From: Coniochaeta sp. PMI_546
Taxonomy: Eukaryota > Ascomycota > Sordariomycetes > Coniochaetales > Coniochaetaceae
Direction: 5' to 3'
Length of the DNA: 64,000 nucleotides
Assembly (NCBI GenBank): GCA_021432605.1
Contig: MU271150.1
Span: 2,170,001-2,234,000, forward strand
Shown: positions 47,409 to 59,030 of the stretch, piece after piece
Position numbering within the stretch: the stretch's first letter is position 1
Layout of the letters: each line of letters begins with the position of its first letter
Position numbers and translations under genes: made by a program
The notes under the pieces: generated by a model
What the model saw: the letters and a program-made list of their open reading frames with translations, nothing else
The model's database searches: none
Told to the model about the DNA's origin: nothing

Positions 47409-47838
47409 GGTGTTTCGGGTTATGGCGCCAATTGAGCTGCCCTTGCGCCAGATGACTTGAACTTGAAGTTCAACAGCGTATGTCCTGTGGCGGCAACGCC
47501 TGCCGACTTAAGGTTGTAGAAACTTGAAGGCCTGGGGGCTAGAATTGAGGCTTAAAGATGGGAACGAGGTTCGCAGCTTCTGGCTGATGTGACGTCGGAA
47601 TAAGTACGTACCCTGGTTCGGTTCGGTTCGCGGTGGGACGAGCTCGATCGCAGCGGATGCCAAGACAAAAATTTCGGGCCAGTGGTTGAGAGCCTCCGTA
47701 CCACTGCACATCCTATGAAAGTCTACCACAGTCTGATCGAAGCTCCACAACAAATTCGACGACGACGACAACGACAAACCCCAACCTAGGTAGAGAGACT
47801 GCCATTGCCGCTGCTTGGTTGACACACAAGCGACAACA
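47409..47838. promoter_or_regulatory. Bidirectional promoter of MIC12 and bL17m with inverted repeats
   Basis: 430 bp lie between two outward-facing ATGs. Two palindromes lie close to MIC12: TGGCGCCA at 47423-47430, running into CCAAT, and TTGAACTT-G-AAGTTCAA at 47457-47473, a perfect 8-bp inverted repeat with a one-base spacer. Three tandem GGTTC units follow near 47615-47630. These may be binding sites for a dimeric regulator of mitochondrial genes. Confidence 0.5.
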
Positions 47839-48605
47839 ATGGCCGGCGGCTTAACAAGATTCAGGCATCTAGGCCGTACCTCTGCGCATCGGCAGGCCTT
47901 GCTCCGTAACCTGGTCACGTCGCTCGTCAAGAACGAGTCCATCCACACAACATGGCACAAGGCCAAGGAAGCACAGCGGTTAGCTGAGAGGCTGATCACC
48001 CTGGCGAAGCGGAATAACGAGACGGCACGGAGGCGCGCACAGGGGATTCTATACGTGAGTTACATACATACATCCACATACACATACACATGACAGGCCT
48101 CGGGCATGAGAATGGTGCAATAAGCTAACATGTTCTCCGCTTCTTTACCCAGACCCCCGACCGCCTCATGCCGAAACTCTTCGGCGAGCTTCGCGAGCGC
48201 TACGCGGACCGGCCAGGAGGCTACACGCGTGTGCTCAGGACGGAGACAAAGAACCCGTTCGACCAGTCTCAATCCGCCATCCTTGAACTCGTCGACGGCC
48301 CCGCCGATCTTCGCTTCACGGTCACAGCCGCCGCCGTAGCCCGCGACCGCGAGCTGGGCAAAGAGCACAACGACCTGACGGAGCGGAATATGAAGAAGGT
48401 CACACAGTTCCGCAAGGGCGGCGTGGTGGCCTTTGAGGAGATGGTGCAAAAGGTGCAGGAATTGAACCTGAGCGGAAGTGCTACCGAGCGGGAGGAGAAG
48501 GAGCCGTTCTGGAAGCGGGTTGCGCCGCCGCCGAAGGACTACCTAAGGCCATGGATCAGTCACAAGTTTTTGAGGAAGCCGAAGGACAGGGAAGAGACGG
48601 CTTAG
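47839..48605 (+). CDS. Mitochondrial large-subunit ribosomal protein bL17m
   Basis: The exons are 47839-48054 and 48153-48605 (222 residues), with a 98-nt intron in phase 0. The bacterial L17 core is clear: [38 protein letters not shown], then [17 protein letters not shown], and after the intron [30 protein letters not shown]. The yeast orthologue is Mrpl8. As in other fungi there is a C-terminal extension of about 90 residues (from [16 protein letters not shown]) ending in a basic [15 protein letters not shown]. No separate presequence is visible, and the basic N-terminus likely serves for import. It converges on UTP25 with 184 bp between stops. Confidence 0.95.
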
Positions 48606-48789
48606 GATCTGGAGAGGGACTAACGAGGCCGATGCATTGTATACTACTACTGGACCTGGAAGGTTCATTGGAGGGAGTTGGGGATCTGCTGTACATATAA
48701 GATTTATATGGTCCCTTAGCATCAAGGGGGGCCTTGGATTTTTGTACGATTATGTACTCCATCTTCGATTTGGCCTGCCGGTGGCAGAC

Positions 48790-51133
48790 CTACAGGAACT
48801 CGAACGTATCTCCGCGTTCGTGAATCATCTTTCCGACTCGTTGGCTCCCGACTATCCTCTCGAGCTTCAGCACATCATATTTGGAGAACATGACCCTCAC
48901 ACTGCCCTGCCCTGGTTCCAGCTTCATTGCCTGCTCGCTGCTTCTCAAGTACCCGCCGGCAATCTCCTCGTAGAAGATGGGATTATCCGGCAACCCATAC
49001 ATGATAACCCTCTTCACCCCTTTGATGTTATATCTCCTGAAGTGGTGCGCACGTTCCGTATATAGTAAGACCTTGTGCCGGCCGTTTAAGAAATGAGATC
49101 TCGCTCGTGACGCCTCCGGCACATCAGCATACTCGGAGATTGTGCCGAACGACAAGTTCCCCACGGCCGGATCGTTGGCAAAGTAGTTTCGCACTCGAAC
49201 AAAGTCCAGATACGATGGGATGAAGACAAGCGTGCCATGCGCATCCCGTCCACGATTCCTCGTCAGCGTAGGCAGGACTGCCTTGGTGAAGTAGGCGAAC
49301 CGTGCGTCTGGGTCATCCAGAGGTGACTTGGCCTCGAACCTGGAGAATGTCTGTTTTGTTTTGTGGCCCAACAGCATCTGCAGCATGGCACCATGGTACT
49401 CCCGCTGTACACGCACCTTGCCGGCCCAGTTGTTGCAGCTCGCCCGGAACAGCTCCGACAGCTCGGGCGTGTTGAACGCACTGAAGATGAGCGTCTGCCG
49501 GAAGTACTTGGCTTGGTCCTCGAGATACCAATTCCTCACCCGGCTAAAATCGCACCCGTGCGCGTCTCGCGGCTGCAGATTGAGGTGCTCGAAGATGTAC
49601 TCAACATGCTCCCAGTTCTGCATGAGCAGAGCGTCGGCCTGGTCGACGATGACGAGCTCGATCGAGCTGAGGAAGTCATAGTCCATCTTCTTTTCCTTCT
49701 CCTCTTCCGAGCCGATGGCCATCCGCAGACCCAGAGGGCTGGCGATCAAGATATCTGAGTTGTAGAACTGGGCAAAGTACTTGATCGTCTTGCGGGTAAA
49801 CTTTACTCCTAGACGGAACATGTCGTCGTCATTTCCCTCAAAGAGGTCGCGGAAGTCGGCGGGTTTGTCTGCGCTGAACTTGGCCTCCTTATCCACGTAA
49901 GACTCGTCGAAACGTTTCCTATTTTCTTGCTGGTCTGGAGCGCAGATAGTAGTAATCATTTCCACCATCCTCACACAGGATTGCCGTGTAGGAAGGAGGA
50001 TCAGGACCTTGGGTCGGGTGAAACCTTGGTCGCGGAGCTCCAGGTCATCGTTGTGTTCTCGAGCAAGCCTCGCGTTATCCTTTATTACTCGGTCGCGTGT
50101 CCTAAAATAAGGTATTAGTCTTTGGATGAATCTGGAGTGAGAGGCGAGCTTACTTGAAGACATGGTTTAGCGCATGAACGCATGCCATGCGTCTTATGTC
50201 TGCTGCGTTTGCTATCGTCCGTTCGCAGAAGAGAGTGTCGAGATTGTTGAATATCATCGGCGCCAGCAGTTTCTCAACCTGGTCAAAGGACGTCCACTTG
50301 TCTGAGATGGACTCTCGGAGCTTCTTTTTGAGTTTGAGGTCAGCTGGCCCATCTATGGGCTTGGGTAATCCAGCATCCGAGGTTACTGTTCCTGGAGTGT
50401 TGATAAAAAACCTCCAGGTATTTTGTACCACCCGGTTCAGGTGCCATTGGCCTTTCTGAATCTCCTTCACTCTTGACGTTACCACATTCTCGTCCGGAGC
50501 CGCGAAGTGAGATTCGAATGGGTCTGAGGCATCCAAATCGTCGTCGTCATCAAACAAGTCGTCCACGGGAGCGTCTTCCGGCGCCTCCTCCGGTTCGTCG
50601 ACGTGATCAACATCCGCATTGGCATCTGTAGCGTTTTCTCCTGTCGAGGGATCCTCTTGCGGCTGCTGCTGAGGTGGCTCTTCGGTTCCTGAATGGTCCA
50701 GTTTCCTCCGCTTGGCGTTCCGAGGTGCATCCTCTACTAGGCTACGCATCAGGCTCAAATAAGGGCGAGAATTTGACGCATCGTCCTCATCCTCCTCCTC
50801 GTCATCCGAGTCCACTAAGTCTTCCGGGACATCGGGCTCTTCCTCCTCACCGCTATCCCCTGATTCCGAGCCTGAGGACCTGAAAGAAAGTCAGTTGGAA
50901 CAGAGCATTCTGAAAAGAAGACGATGAAGGCCATACTCTTCCTTGGCAAGTCTTTGACTATCGAACCTGGGTCCTCCTCTGCGGTAAGGCCCAGAGCCGC
51001 CCCTGGACCTGCCACCACGGGCACCAGCTGCCCCTCCCCGTCCATGAGCGCCATGTGCACCTCCACGGCTGCCTCCGCGGCTACCACCTCGACTGCCACC
51101 ACGCGGGCCACCACGGCCGCCTCTTGCGGCCAT
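48790..51133 (-). CDS. UTP25: U3 small nucleolar RNA-associated protein Utp25
   Basis: The exons are 51133-50937, 50879-50154 and 50101-48790 (744 residues; introns 57 and 52 nt). Utp25 is a nucleolar SSU-processome factor with a degenerate DEAD-box-like fold, needed for 18S rRNA maturation. The N-terminus is an RGG-rich tail ([15 protein letters not shown]) followed by acidic stretches. The conserved core starts at [18 protein letters not shown] and includes [96 protein letters not shown]-like sequence (here [15 protein letters not shown]) and [15 protein letters not shown]. The normal ATPase motifs of helicases are missing, as known for the family. It is divergent from eIF3f. Confidence 0.95.
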
Positions 51134-51523
51134 TTATGTCACTTGAATGCTAAGAGATCTTGGATGACGATATCGAAACAGTGTGACTACTACAAGGCTC
51201 ATGTGTCAACTTGATATCACACAAGCCTTGTTATAAAAAAAGTTTGTAGTGAAGCCTCGTAGCCTTGCATGACAAGCCACAGCGATAGACCCCACATATT
51301 CAGCCTTGCCCACCCCACCTGCTTATCGCTGTACTTTCGCGCACAAACCCACTTTTTGCAGAAGACGAACCTGCAATCTAGCAAAACCATAAAAAATAAA
51401 CCCAACGACAAAAGGATCCGGGGGATTTCGAGAGAGAAAGGAACCTTGGAACCACACTCCCACCCCCCTCCAAGCAGACCTCCGACCCCCTTCATTTCTA
51501 AATCTCACCAAAAATCGCCCATC
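51134..51523. promoter_or_regulatory. Bidirectional promoter of UTP25 and eIF3f
   Basis: 390 bp separate the ATGs. The eIF3f side has a C/A-rich leader ending CCAAAAATCGCCCATC-ATG. Transcription of a ribosome-biogenesis factor and a translation factor from one region suggests shared growth control, which is inference. Confidence 0.45.
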
Positions 51524-52636
51524 ATGGCCGTCGCAACCGAAGAATTCGCCCACATCTCGCGTCCCCTGGCGCCCAATGTCCTCGCTTTTGGCGCCAGCAC
51601 CGCCCCGCTGACGGTCAACATCCAGCCCCAGGCCATCTTCTCCATCCTCGACCACGCCGTCCGCCGGGACATCCGCGACACCCAGTCCGCCCGCGTCATC
51701 GGCGCCCTGGTCGGCGTCCGCTCCGAGGATGGCAGCGAGGTCGAGGTGCGCTCCACCTTCGCCATCCCCCACACCGAGAACGAGGACCAGGTCGAGGTCG
51801 ACGTCGAGTACCAGAAGAACATGCTCGCCCTGACCCTGCGCGGCTCCTCCTCCGCCGGCGCCCACGCCGCCTCCGCCCACCGCGAGTGCCTGCTCGGCTG
51901 GTACACCACCTCGCACGAGCTCAACTCCTTCTCCGCCCTCATCCAGAACTTCTTCGCCAGCCCCGAGACCGGCACCTTCCCCCACCCGGCCGTCCACCTC
52001 ACCATCAGCACCACCACCCTCGGCGCCCCGATCCAGACCCGCACCTACGTCTCCGCCCCCGTCGCCGCCGCCCCGGAGTCCTGCCTCTTCGTCGAGGTCC
52101 CCCACCGCCTGCTCGCCGCCGACCCCGCCGACCGCGCCGCCCTAGAGTCCATCGCCTCGGCCGGCGAGTCCGACAGCCGCGCCGCCCCGCTGGCCTCCGA
52201 CATCGAGTCCCTCGCCCGCGCAATGGAGACCGTCTCTGGCCTGCTCGAGCGCGTGAGCGGCTACGTCGGTGAGGTCCTCGACGAGGAGAGGGACGGCAAC
52301 CACGCCCTCGGCCAGCACCTCATGAACGCCCTGTCCCTGGCGCCCAAGGTCGACAGCGTCGCCGTCGAGCACGACTTCAACAACCACATCCAGGACGTGC
52401 TCATGGTCTCCTACCTGGCCAACACCATCCGCACCCAGATCGACCTGGCCCAACGGCTCGGCACCGCCACCCTGATCGGCTTCGACGGCGAGAAGAAGGA
52501 GGACGGCGAGGGCGGCGACCGGAAAGACGGACGGAAAGAAGGCGGCGGGAGGGGAGGGAAGAGGGGTGGCCGTGGTGGCGGACGCGGCGGCGGCCAACAG
52601 CGCGAGCCGCGGGAACCGAGGGAGAACGGCGAGTAG
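51524..52636 (+). CDS. Translation initiation factor eIF3 subunit f
   Basis: This is an intronless gene of 370 residues. eIF3f is an MPN-domain subunit of the eIF3 complex, which binds the 40S ribosome. The MPN domain (about 30-160) shows [46 protein letters not shown] and [16 protein letters not shown]. The metal-binding JAMM motif is not intact, as expected for eIF3f. The helical C-terminal region ([43 protein letters not shown]) is followed by a Gly/Arg tail ([17 protein letters not shown]) that may bind RNA or be arginine-methylated. Third codon positions are almost all G or C, the strongest codon bias in the window, fitting high expression. Met 51524 is chosen since the upstream open frame is leader sequence. 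Confidence 0.96.
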   Translation: MAVATEEFAHISRPLAPNVLAFGASTAPLTVNIQPQAIFSILDHAVRRDIRDTQSARVIGALVGVRSEDGSEVEVRSTFAIPHTENEDQVEVDVEYQKNMLALTLRGSSSAGAHAASAHRECLLGWYTTSHELNSFSALIQNFFASPETGTFPHPAVHLTISTTTLGAPIQTRTYVSAPVAAAPESCLFVEVPHRLLAADPADRAALESIASAGESDSRAAPLASDIESLARAMETVSGLLERVSGYVGEVLDEERDGNHALGQHLMNALSLAPKVDSVAVEHDFNNHIQDVLMVSYLANTIRTQIDLAQRLGTATLIGFDGEKKEDGEGGDRKDGRKEGGGRGGKRGGRGGGRGGGQQREPREPRENGE

Positions 52637-53406
52637 AGAATTTCCGCCATGGAAGCTGGGAAGATGGCAGAATGCCACACAGTTGGGAGAAGGTCTGTTG
52701 TGCTGCAACAGACCCGTTCCGTCCGAGGTGACAAATGTTCCTCGTACGCCTTTTATCCAATATTTTTGGTGCAGGCTTGTATGCAGCCTACCAAAAATTC
52801 CTTGGAAGGTGTAGCTTTTTCAAACCATCCCGGTGAGAGCAACTTCAGTCTTCAAGCCGCCGCCCACATAGGTACTTGGTTGGTCAGGGGAGGGAAAAAA
52901 GAAAAGTACTACGGGCGTTCAGGGTTAAACTAGAGCAACGGCAGGAATGTTTTTTTTTAATCGCATCGAATCACGGCGGATGAAATGACAAGTGTTCAGA
53001 TATGCATTAATCTCTATCCTTTCGTCCAACCACTTTTTTGAAACCACAGCCTGGCGGCCTCACGATACAATCTCTATCGCCATTTCTCAAACCTTTGCCG
53101 ACGTCATAATACTGAATGCCGAACCACGTTTGGCTTGTACGTGGGAGTAGAGAGCGCACTATAACACGAGGAAGCGGTCAGATTCGCTTCAGTTGCATTC
53201 AGATCCTCCCCTCTCCATAAACCCCCCCTCCCCCTTCCCTCTTTCCTATTTCTGACTCCGAAGAACGCCATGATGCTATGGGTATGTGGTAAGCAGTGAA
53301 GTGGTGGTGGTTTTAATCTCGTATCCGTACGCCTTCGTTTCTATACAACCCGTCCCTCCGCCCCCTCCGTCCATAAACACCGGCAAGATGCTCAAAAGAA
53401 ACTTTC
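52637..53406. other. Shared 3' region, convergent genes
   Basis: 770 bp of T-rich and C-rich stretches with no gene. It contains the 3' UTRs of eIF3f and the R3H-SUZ gene. Confidence 0.5.
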
Positions 53407-56166
53407 CTAGATGGGCTTTTGCGGTAATGTGGCCGGGTTGCCGTAGTGCGGCAGGGTGCTGTAAGCGTGGCCGGGGCCCCCCTGAGACGCGGCTGGCTTG
53501 TTGGGTATATTATGCGAGATAGGATTAGGTGGCAGGCCGTGGTGGACCGGACCGTGAGGGAGACTGTGAGGATGCTGTTGCAGAGGGGCCTGGGGGGGCG
53601 GACCGTGGTGATAGGGGGGCAGAGAGTTGTTGGAACCTTGCCTGACCATGCCATAGCTTGCTCCGTTCGAAGGAAATGCTGGCTGCGGGGGCATCGGCTG
53701 ATGGAGCATCGGCTGCTGGAAGCTTGCGTAGCCCATATGCGGTGAGTTGAACTGAGGGCTTCCGTGATGCGGGCTAGGCGCCCCGTACGAGACTGGCAGG
53801 GCTGGCATCGGCGCCATGCCATTGCCTGGCACAAATGACTGAGTCTTGGGGTTGAAACCGTTGCGGTTATAGCTGCCCGGAATCGGATGCTGGCTCTTGG
53901 GGTCACTCGGATCGATGTTGGCTGGTAGTTGTCCATAAGCATACGGGATGCCGGACATGGGGTTGACCGTGCCGGTTGCGGGGGTCGCGCGGGCTTGGTA
54001 GGGGCTGTGGTTGTTCAGGTTCTGCTGCTGCCATCCTTGCTGAGGTCCCGTCGCCATGGGTGTTGGATATGCTAGAGGCTGGCTTTGGGCCTGATAACGC
54101 GGAGGAGGCGGCGTTGGTTGTGGAACAGGCTGGGCCGGGTACTTGAAGCAGTCAGTGCGAAGCTCTAGGGGGAAAACTAGGAGGATGGGTCATCGTCTTA
54201 CCGAGTTCGGCACCGGGTGGTATGCTGGGACGAATCCATTGTTCGGCATCATTTGCTGCGGGTACGACTGGTTGTTATTGTAGATGGGTTGCAGAGCATT
54301 AGGGTACTGCTGCTGGGGTTGGTAGGGCCCATTAAACTGCGAATTGTTGACCGGCATGTACTGTGCTGGTCCCCATGTCGGTTGCTGCGGTCCAACATAA
54401 GCGACATACTGGGAGCGAGAATCGAAACTCTCCGAATCGTCGCGGCGTTGTTTGCTCGTTTTCTTCTTGCCTAGAGCAGCCTTGTCCTTGGCAGAGACAG
54501 AGCTTGCCCGCGAGACACCGTTGCCATCGTCATTCTCTTTTCAAACGGTTAGCCCTCTCATTGAGCAGATTTTCAGCATACTTCACGTACCTGGAGTGCT
54601 GGACTCAATCTTCTCGATGCTTCCAAAAATGCGCTCTCTGGCCTTGTTATACTTTTCCTCCCTCTCCTCCCTCGTAAGTCTTGAGGCAAGAAGATTGTCA
54701 GAAGCCCGTTGCGAGATAGAAGACGCGCGATTCTCAGGAATAGGATAGACACAACTTACTTCTTGTCAGCTGCGGCTGTCTTATCCTTGCCGTCACTTCC
54801 AGCCTCAGATGTGGTTTTGGATGGGCCACCACTTCCCGGGCCAAACTCCCCATCCTGGCCTCGACGCATGATCTTCCGTGGAAGAACAGCAGGCGCAGGC
54901 GAGCTACTGCTCGACGCATTCACTATTATGGCCGACAAAGGGGGCGGCACACGGCAAAAGGGTGTTCGGTATATGCGCACAGCACCGGCCACTGCCTCGA
55001 AGGAATGCGTCATGTGATAGTAGTCCGCCAGTTTGTGAGTCAGCATCCTGCAAAAGGAGTTGCATGGCGGCAGGTCCATAAACGGCTCCCTGGCACGTGT
55101 ATTAGCCTAGTGCTTGTCGCAGATGTGGTCGTCAAGGAGTTTGATCATAGCTTCACTTACTTTGAATCTTGGACAAAGTTGATCACCTGCTCCTCTAACC
55201 GCAACAGGAAGAGGCGGTCCTTGGGGGACTGTATGGCTTCAAGGAGCTTCTCATCCGGGTTCTGCCTGTAGAACATGTTTCCGCCCAGACCTCCATCCGG
55301 GGTGGCAGCACCGGCAACAAGCGGCAGCTTCGCCTCGGTAACCGGCTGCTTGTCCGAACCACTGCTAGGTGGCGTCGAAACGCCTTGGCTGTTGATATGT
55401 AGAGGCACGCGGGTGGTGATCATCCTAGGCGGCATATCACCAAGCTGAATTTGGTGCATCCTTACGGCAACCTCAGAACCCATCCTCGACCCCGGAGCTA
55501 TGAGGGAACCTCGAATGGAAAAGGCGTCATCATCCTCGGCCGCAGCCTTAACGCTAGCACTATCGTCGGGCCGCAGCGACTCCTTCTCATCGAGGGCGAA
55601 TGTAGTCCCAGATGTGATGCTTTTGCCGTCCAGGCTGGGCGGTTTGGTCCCCAGTTCAGAGTTGGAGTCGGCTCTTAGAGAATTCTCGTCTGAAGGAGTC
55701 TGGCTATTTCCGTTCTTGCTTGAGCGCTCAGTAACAGCTGATCCAGTGCCGTTGACCACGAGGTTGGGCGTGACCGTCTCGATCTTCAAGTCTCTCAGCC
55801 CTTCAACGACCTTGCTCTCAGTAATGTCATCAGCCGTCGCCGCAGGCAGGCGATGCTGCACATGGGGAACAGCGGCGGTCGGTGCCGAGGGTCCGGACTC
55901 GCGGGCAAATGCCCCGGCTGTAGGGGGGCCCTGTATATGGTCTCGGCGGTGTTGCGCGGTGGAAGTCTGGGGAGGCTTTACCAGAGCGGACCCTGAAGGC
56001 GCGTCCTTCGTTGCCGAGGCTGCAGCCTAGAGGTTACCAGTTTCAGTCAGTACATCAAGGCACTCAATAGATGGGGTCCAATGGTCATCAGAAGCGGACG
56101 TGGAGGTGCATAAGTGAGTACCTTTGCAAAAGACATTTTTCTCACGTCAGGGGCAATGGCAGCCAT
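53407..56166 (-). CDS. R3H-SUZ domain RNA-binding protein, six exons
   Basis: The exons are 56166-56122, 56026-55161, 55089-54760, 54679-54591, 54536-54202 and 54141-53407 (799 residues; every join keeps phase). The R3H domain spans about 300-352: KEPFMDLPPCNSFCRMLTHKLADYYHMTH-like sequence with Arg and His positions for binding single-stranded RNA or DNA, ending VRIYRTPFCR. The SUZ motif (about 415-445, REEREEKYNKARERIFG) often follows R3H and also contacts RNA. The long C-terminal tail is Gln/Pro/Asn/Tyr-rich and prion-like, suited to mRNP granules. The N-terminal third is disordered with many Ser/Thr. This is the fungal counterpart of Encore/R3HDM-type proteins, probably a cytosolic mRNA regulator. 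Targets are unknown. Confidence 0.9.
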
Positions 56167-57817
56167 GGTTATCTGACAGAGCCAGCGCCCGGGATGGAGA
56201 CAGACACTGATCCAGTTTGCCAGCCGGGTCGGACGTCAAATGACAAGGTAACGACAGGAAAAGGCGGCCTAAGAGGGCAAAATATCGCAGAAGGGCGAAA
56301 GGACCAAGCAGAAGCCGATCAATCCAAGACTGCAACGAAGATTCAAGTATGTAACGATGGCCGAGGATGGGCGTAATCAAGAAGCGAAGCGGTCCGAGAC
56401 GGTCCTGAGGGCGGAAGAAGTGCCGTTGATCATTGTCGAAAGTGGTTGGCTATTATCGCTTGTGGGTTTTATCGGAATCCGGAACCAGCGGTGGTCGTCG
56501 ATGCTCTCGAGTCTCGGCCGACTGTCAAGCCTTCCTTCAGAGGAGAAGTCGAAGGCCGGGGTCGAGGTTGAGGTTGAAGTCGAAGTTGAGTTGAGTTGAG
56601 TTTCGGAAGGGGAAGTGGGTCAGATGGGATGAAGTTGAAGGGTTTCCAAGTTCCAGTTCTACCTTAGTTGCACTTTCAGTGACTTTTGGGGGGTTTGCGA
56701 AAATGGTGTCGCGACGGCCCGCTTAAGTACACCACGTAATCGCCGAGGCACAACGGGAGAGCAGTGAAATAAGACTAGTTAACGAAAGGAAGAGGGGTGC
56801 AATGTCTTTTCCAATGGTATTGGGCTTGATATACCATAGTAGTGATCTAGAAGGTTGATGGTAACGGTAGCACAAGAAAATGCGTCCAGCCGTCTGAAGA
56901 ACTCAAGCGGCAGACCTGCCGCCATGTGCTTAGAGCGCCTTTTGTGCAGTAAAAGGTACATTAGGTAAGGTAAGGGTGTGCAAAAGGTACCTAAGACACC
57001 TCAGGTACCATAGCGTAGCAGGGACATGTACATGGTCATGCAAATTGCCAGCTTTCTCACAGGGACCTCAAACGGTTCAAAACAGGCGGGAACCAGTTGG
57101 CAACTCAGCACCCAAGGTAAGGTACCTTACCTTACCTTATTCAATGCCGATACTCCACCTAACACGAACGAGGCTCACTGTCCCGAACCTGCTGGAGAGC
57201 CTGAATCAGGCCGTCCCGACTCTGACCACTTTCTCAGCACCTCCCCTAAAGGTGCACGAAAGACATGAAAGAATGCATGTAGGAGGTGGAGAAGATCCTA
57301 TACTTGAGTCTCTTGTCTACCAGCGTTGCGTCGTATCCCTCCATCTGATTCTTGGCCATCCGTGATATCAGAAGACATCAGTCCAAGCTTTTCCTTAGAT
57401 CGACTGTGGACGCTACCGGTAGAGGTGCTACATGTACACTACGTGTATACAGTTCTGTTAAGACTTTGTGAGAATGGGACGACTAGCAATCTCGTGCCTT
57501 CCCTAACTTGGTCTAGCGTCCCGAGGCTTTCGTCTCATTTTCAGGGTGTCCCCAGGAACCTCTGGCCTCAATCACGTGGCCCGGCTAGGCTTCACGATTT
57601 CTCTTGCTAATGAACCTGTCCTGCTAACTACCTGGCAGTCTAACGTAGGTTTGTACATCTTGAGACCTATCAGAGAGGTTACTAAGCCTATTCCATCCCT
57701 TAGAAATCAACTTCACCATCGCAGAAGACATCAAAATCATCTCATCAAATATCTTCTACAGTCGGTATCGTCGCGAAAGTCCAATTATCCAACTGTCGCA
57801 GAGCATCTACACCCAAC
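56167..57817. other. Divergent intergenic region with TAAGGTACC word clusters
   Basis: 1.65 kb between the R3H-SUZ gene and the zinc-knuckle gene. Dense AAGGTACC / TTAGGTAAGG words fill 56951-57012 and 57114-57140, where the second is a tandem of CCTTA units. No coding frame is supported. Confidence 0.5.
56951..57140. repeat. ACCTTA/TAAGGT word clusters
   Basis: Two clusters (56951-57012 and 57114-57140) contain GGTAAGGTAAGG, GGTACCTAAG and the run AAGGTAAGGTACCTTACCTT, a near-perfect inverted arrangement. Confidence 0.6.
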
Positions 57818-58908
57818 ATGTACTCGTACCGAGGCAGAGGCGGTCCTTCCAGGTCGACACCAGCGAACGTGACATGTCAAAAGTGCCTGAAGAAAGATAT
57901 GTTGCCATGGTGTTTTGACGGATTCTAAATGCACAGTTCAAAAGACTAACATCTAGGCACGCCACTATTCGTATGAATGCAAAGCCTCAGCGCAGGAACG
58001 ACCATATGTGCCACGTCCATCTAGGACCCAGCAGCTCCAAAACCCGAAGCTGGTTCCCAAGCTGACGACAGAAGTGCTTGACGACCTCCAACGGAAGCAA
58101 GTTTCCCTCCATTTTGTTCACACCTTCAAGCAGGCTTAGCTAACAGTGCTGAAGGAAAGGAGTAGCGGATGAAGAGCTCGCCAAAAGAGAGGCCGAGAGG
58201 GCAAGAAAACGCCACCTTGAAGAAGTGGAGGACGAGGATGGTCCGGTTCCTCACAAGTCCCAGCCTAGACGACGAGGATCTGCCTCATCCGGTTCTGCTT
58301 CATCTGTAACCTCGGGGTCTGCCAGCCCACAGCCGAGGAGAAGAATGGATTCACCTCCAGGCCGCAGGGCATCTCCCTCCCCGGGTCCAGCCAAATCAAG
58401 GCCATTCGGAGATGCATCACCGTCACCTCGCCCAGGAAGAGAACGGGTGTACGAGTCCGATTCGGAAGAGTCCCGCCGCTCAGTCCGGAGCCGCGATGTA
58501 GAGAATCATGCTGGAGGGCCGATTCTTCGCGATATATCGCCTCGACGAGGTATCAGCCGCAGGGTAGGCTCCACGAGGGAGTCGCCGATATCGAACCACG
58601 GACATGGTGCCAGGAGCGAACGTCGGGGAGGCCGCGAGTATGAAAGGAGTGCGCACTCGCGGTCTCCAAGCCGGTCGCCGCAAAGGGAGAGCAGCAGAAG
58701 CAGGTCGCCATATCAGGGGTCCGATCGTCGGTATAGAGAGAGAGATGACGGAGTGGCTACCAGATCGAGACATCAGCAGCCGACGAAGCCAGCGCAGCCA
58801 GCGCAGCCAGCGCAGCCAGCGCAGCCTCCCCAACCGCCTCGGGAGAGGAGTCTCAGTCCCTTCAGCAAGAGGTTAGCGCTTACGCAAGCCATGAACATGG
58901 GAAGATAG
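57818..58908 (+). CDS. Zinc-knuckle protein (ZCCHC10-like), Arg/Ser-rich tail, GC-AG intron
   Basis: Three exons are indicated: one from ATG 57818 to near 57895, then 57957-58096 and 58155-58908. Residues 1-26 (MYSYRGRGGPSRSTPANVTC, then QKC) and the start of exon 2 (HYSYECK, then ERPYVPRPSRTQQLQNPK) form a CCHC-type knuckle. The block KKGVADEELAKREAERARK is the usual downstream segment of fungal ZCCHC10-like proteins. The rest is Ser/Arg/Pro-rich, like SR splicing factors, and ends in PAQ repeats. The second intron begins GCAAGT, not GT, and the exons join in phase only with this GC donor. I could not place the first intron with a GT donor that keeps phase, so that boundary is approximate. 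A role in pre-mRNA processing is inferred from composition. Confidence 0.75.
58792..58826 (+). repeat. Tandem 9-bp repeat coding for Pro-Ala-Gln
   Basis: About four copies of GCGCAGCCA run in frame and encode PAQPAQPAQPAQ near the C-terminus of the zinc-knuckle protein. This is a likely length-variable site. Confidence 0.85.
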
Positions 58909-59030
58909 AAATCTGGGTATCAATTCGTACTGTAGTAGTAGAGCCCACTCTCGCAGGGTTCAAATTACCTCCCAGGCGCCCTCTCGAGACGCATGCCATG
59001 TCCATAAAGCGAATGAAGTGATGCCATCCG

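Noticed and set aside
51323-52105. 260-codon minus-strand frame opposite eIF3f
   Set aside because: It is Gly/Ala/Glu-rich with no domain, caused by the extreme third-position GC bias of eIF3f.
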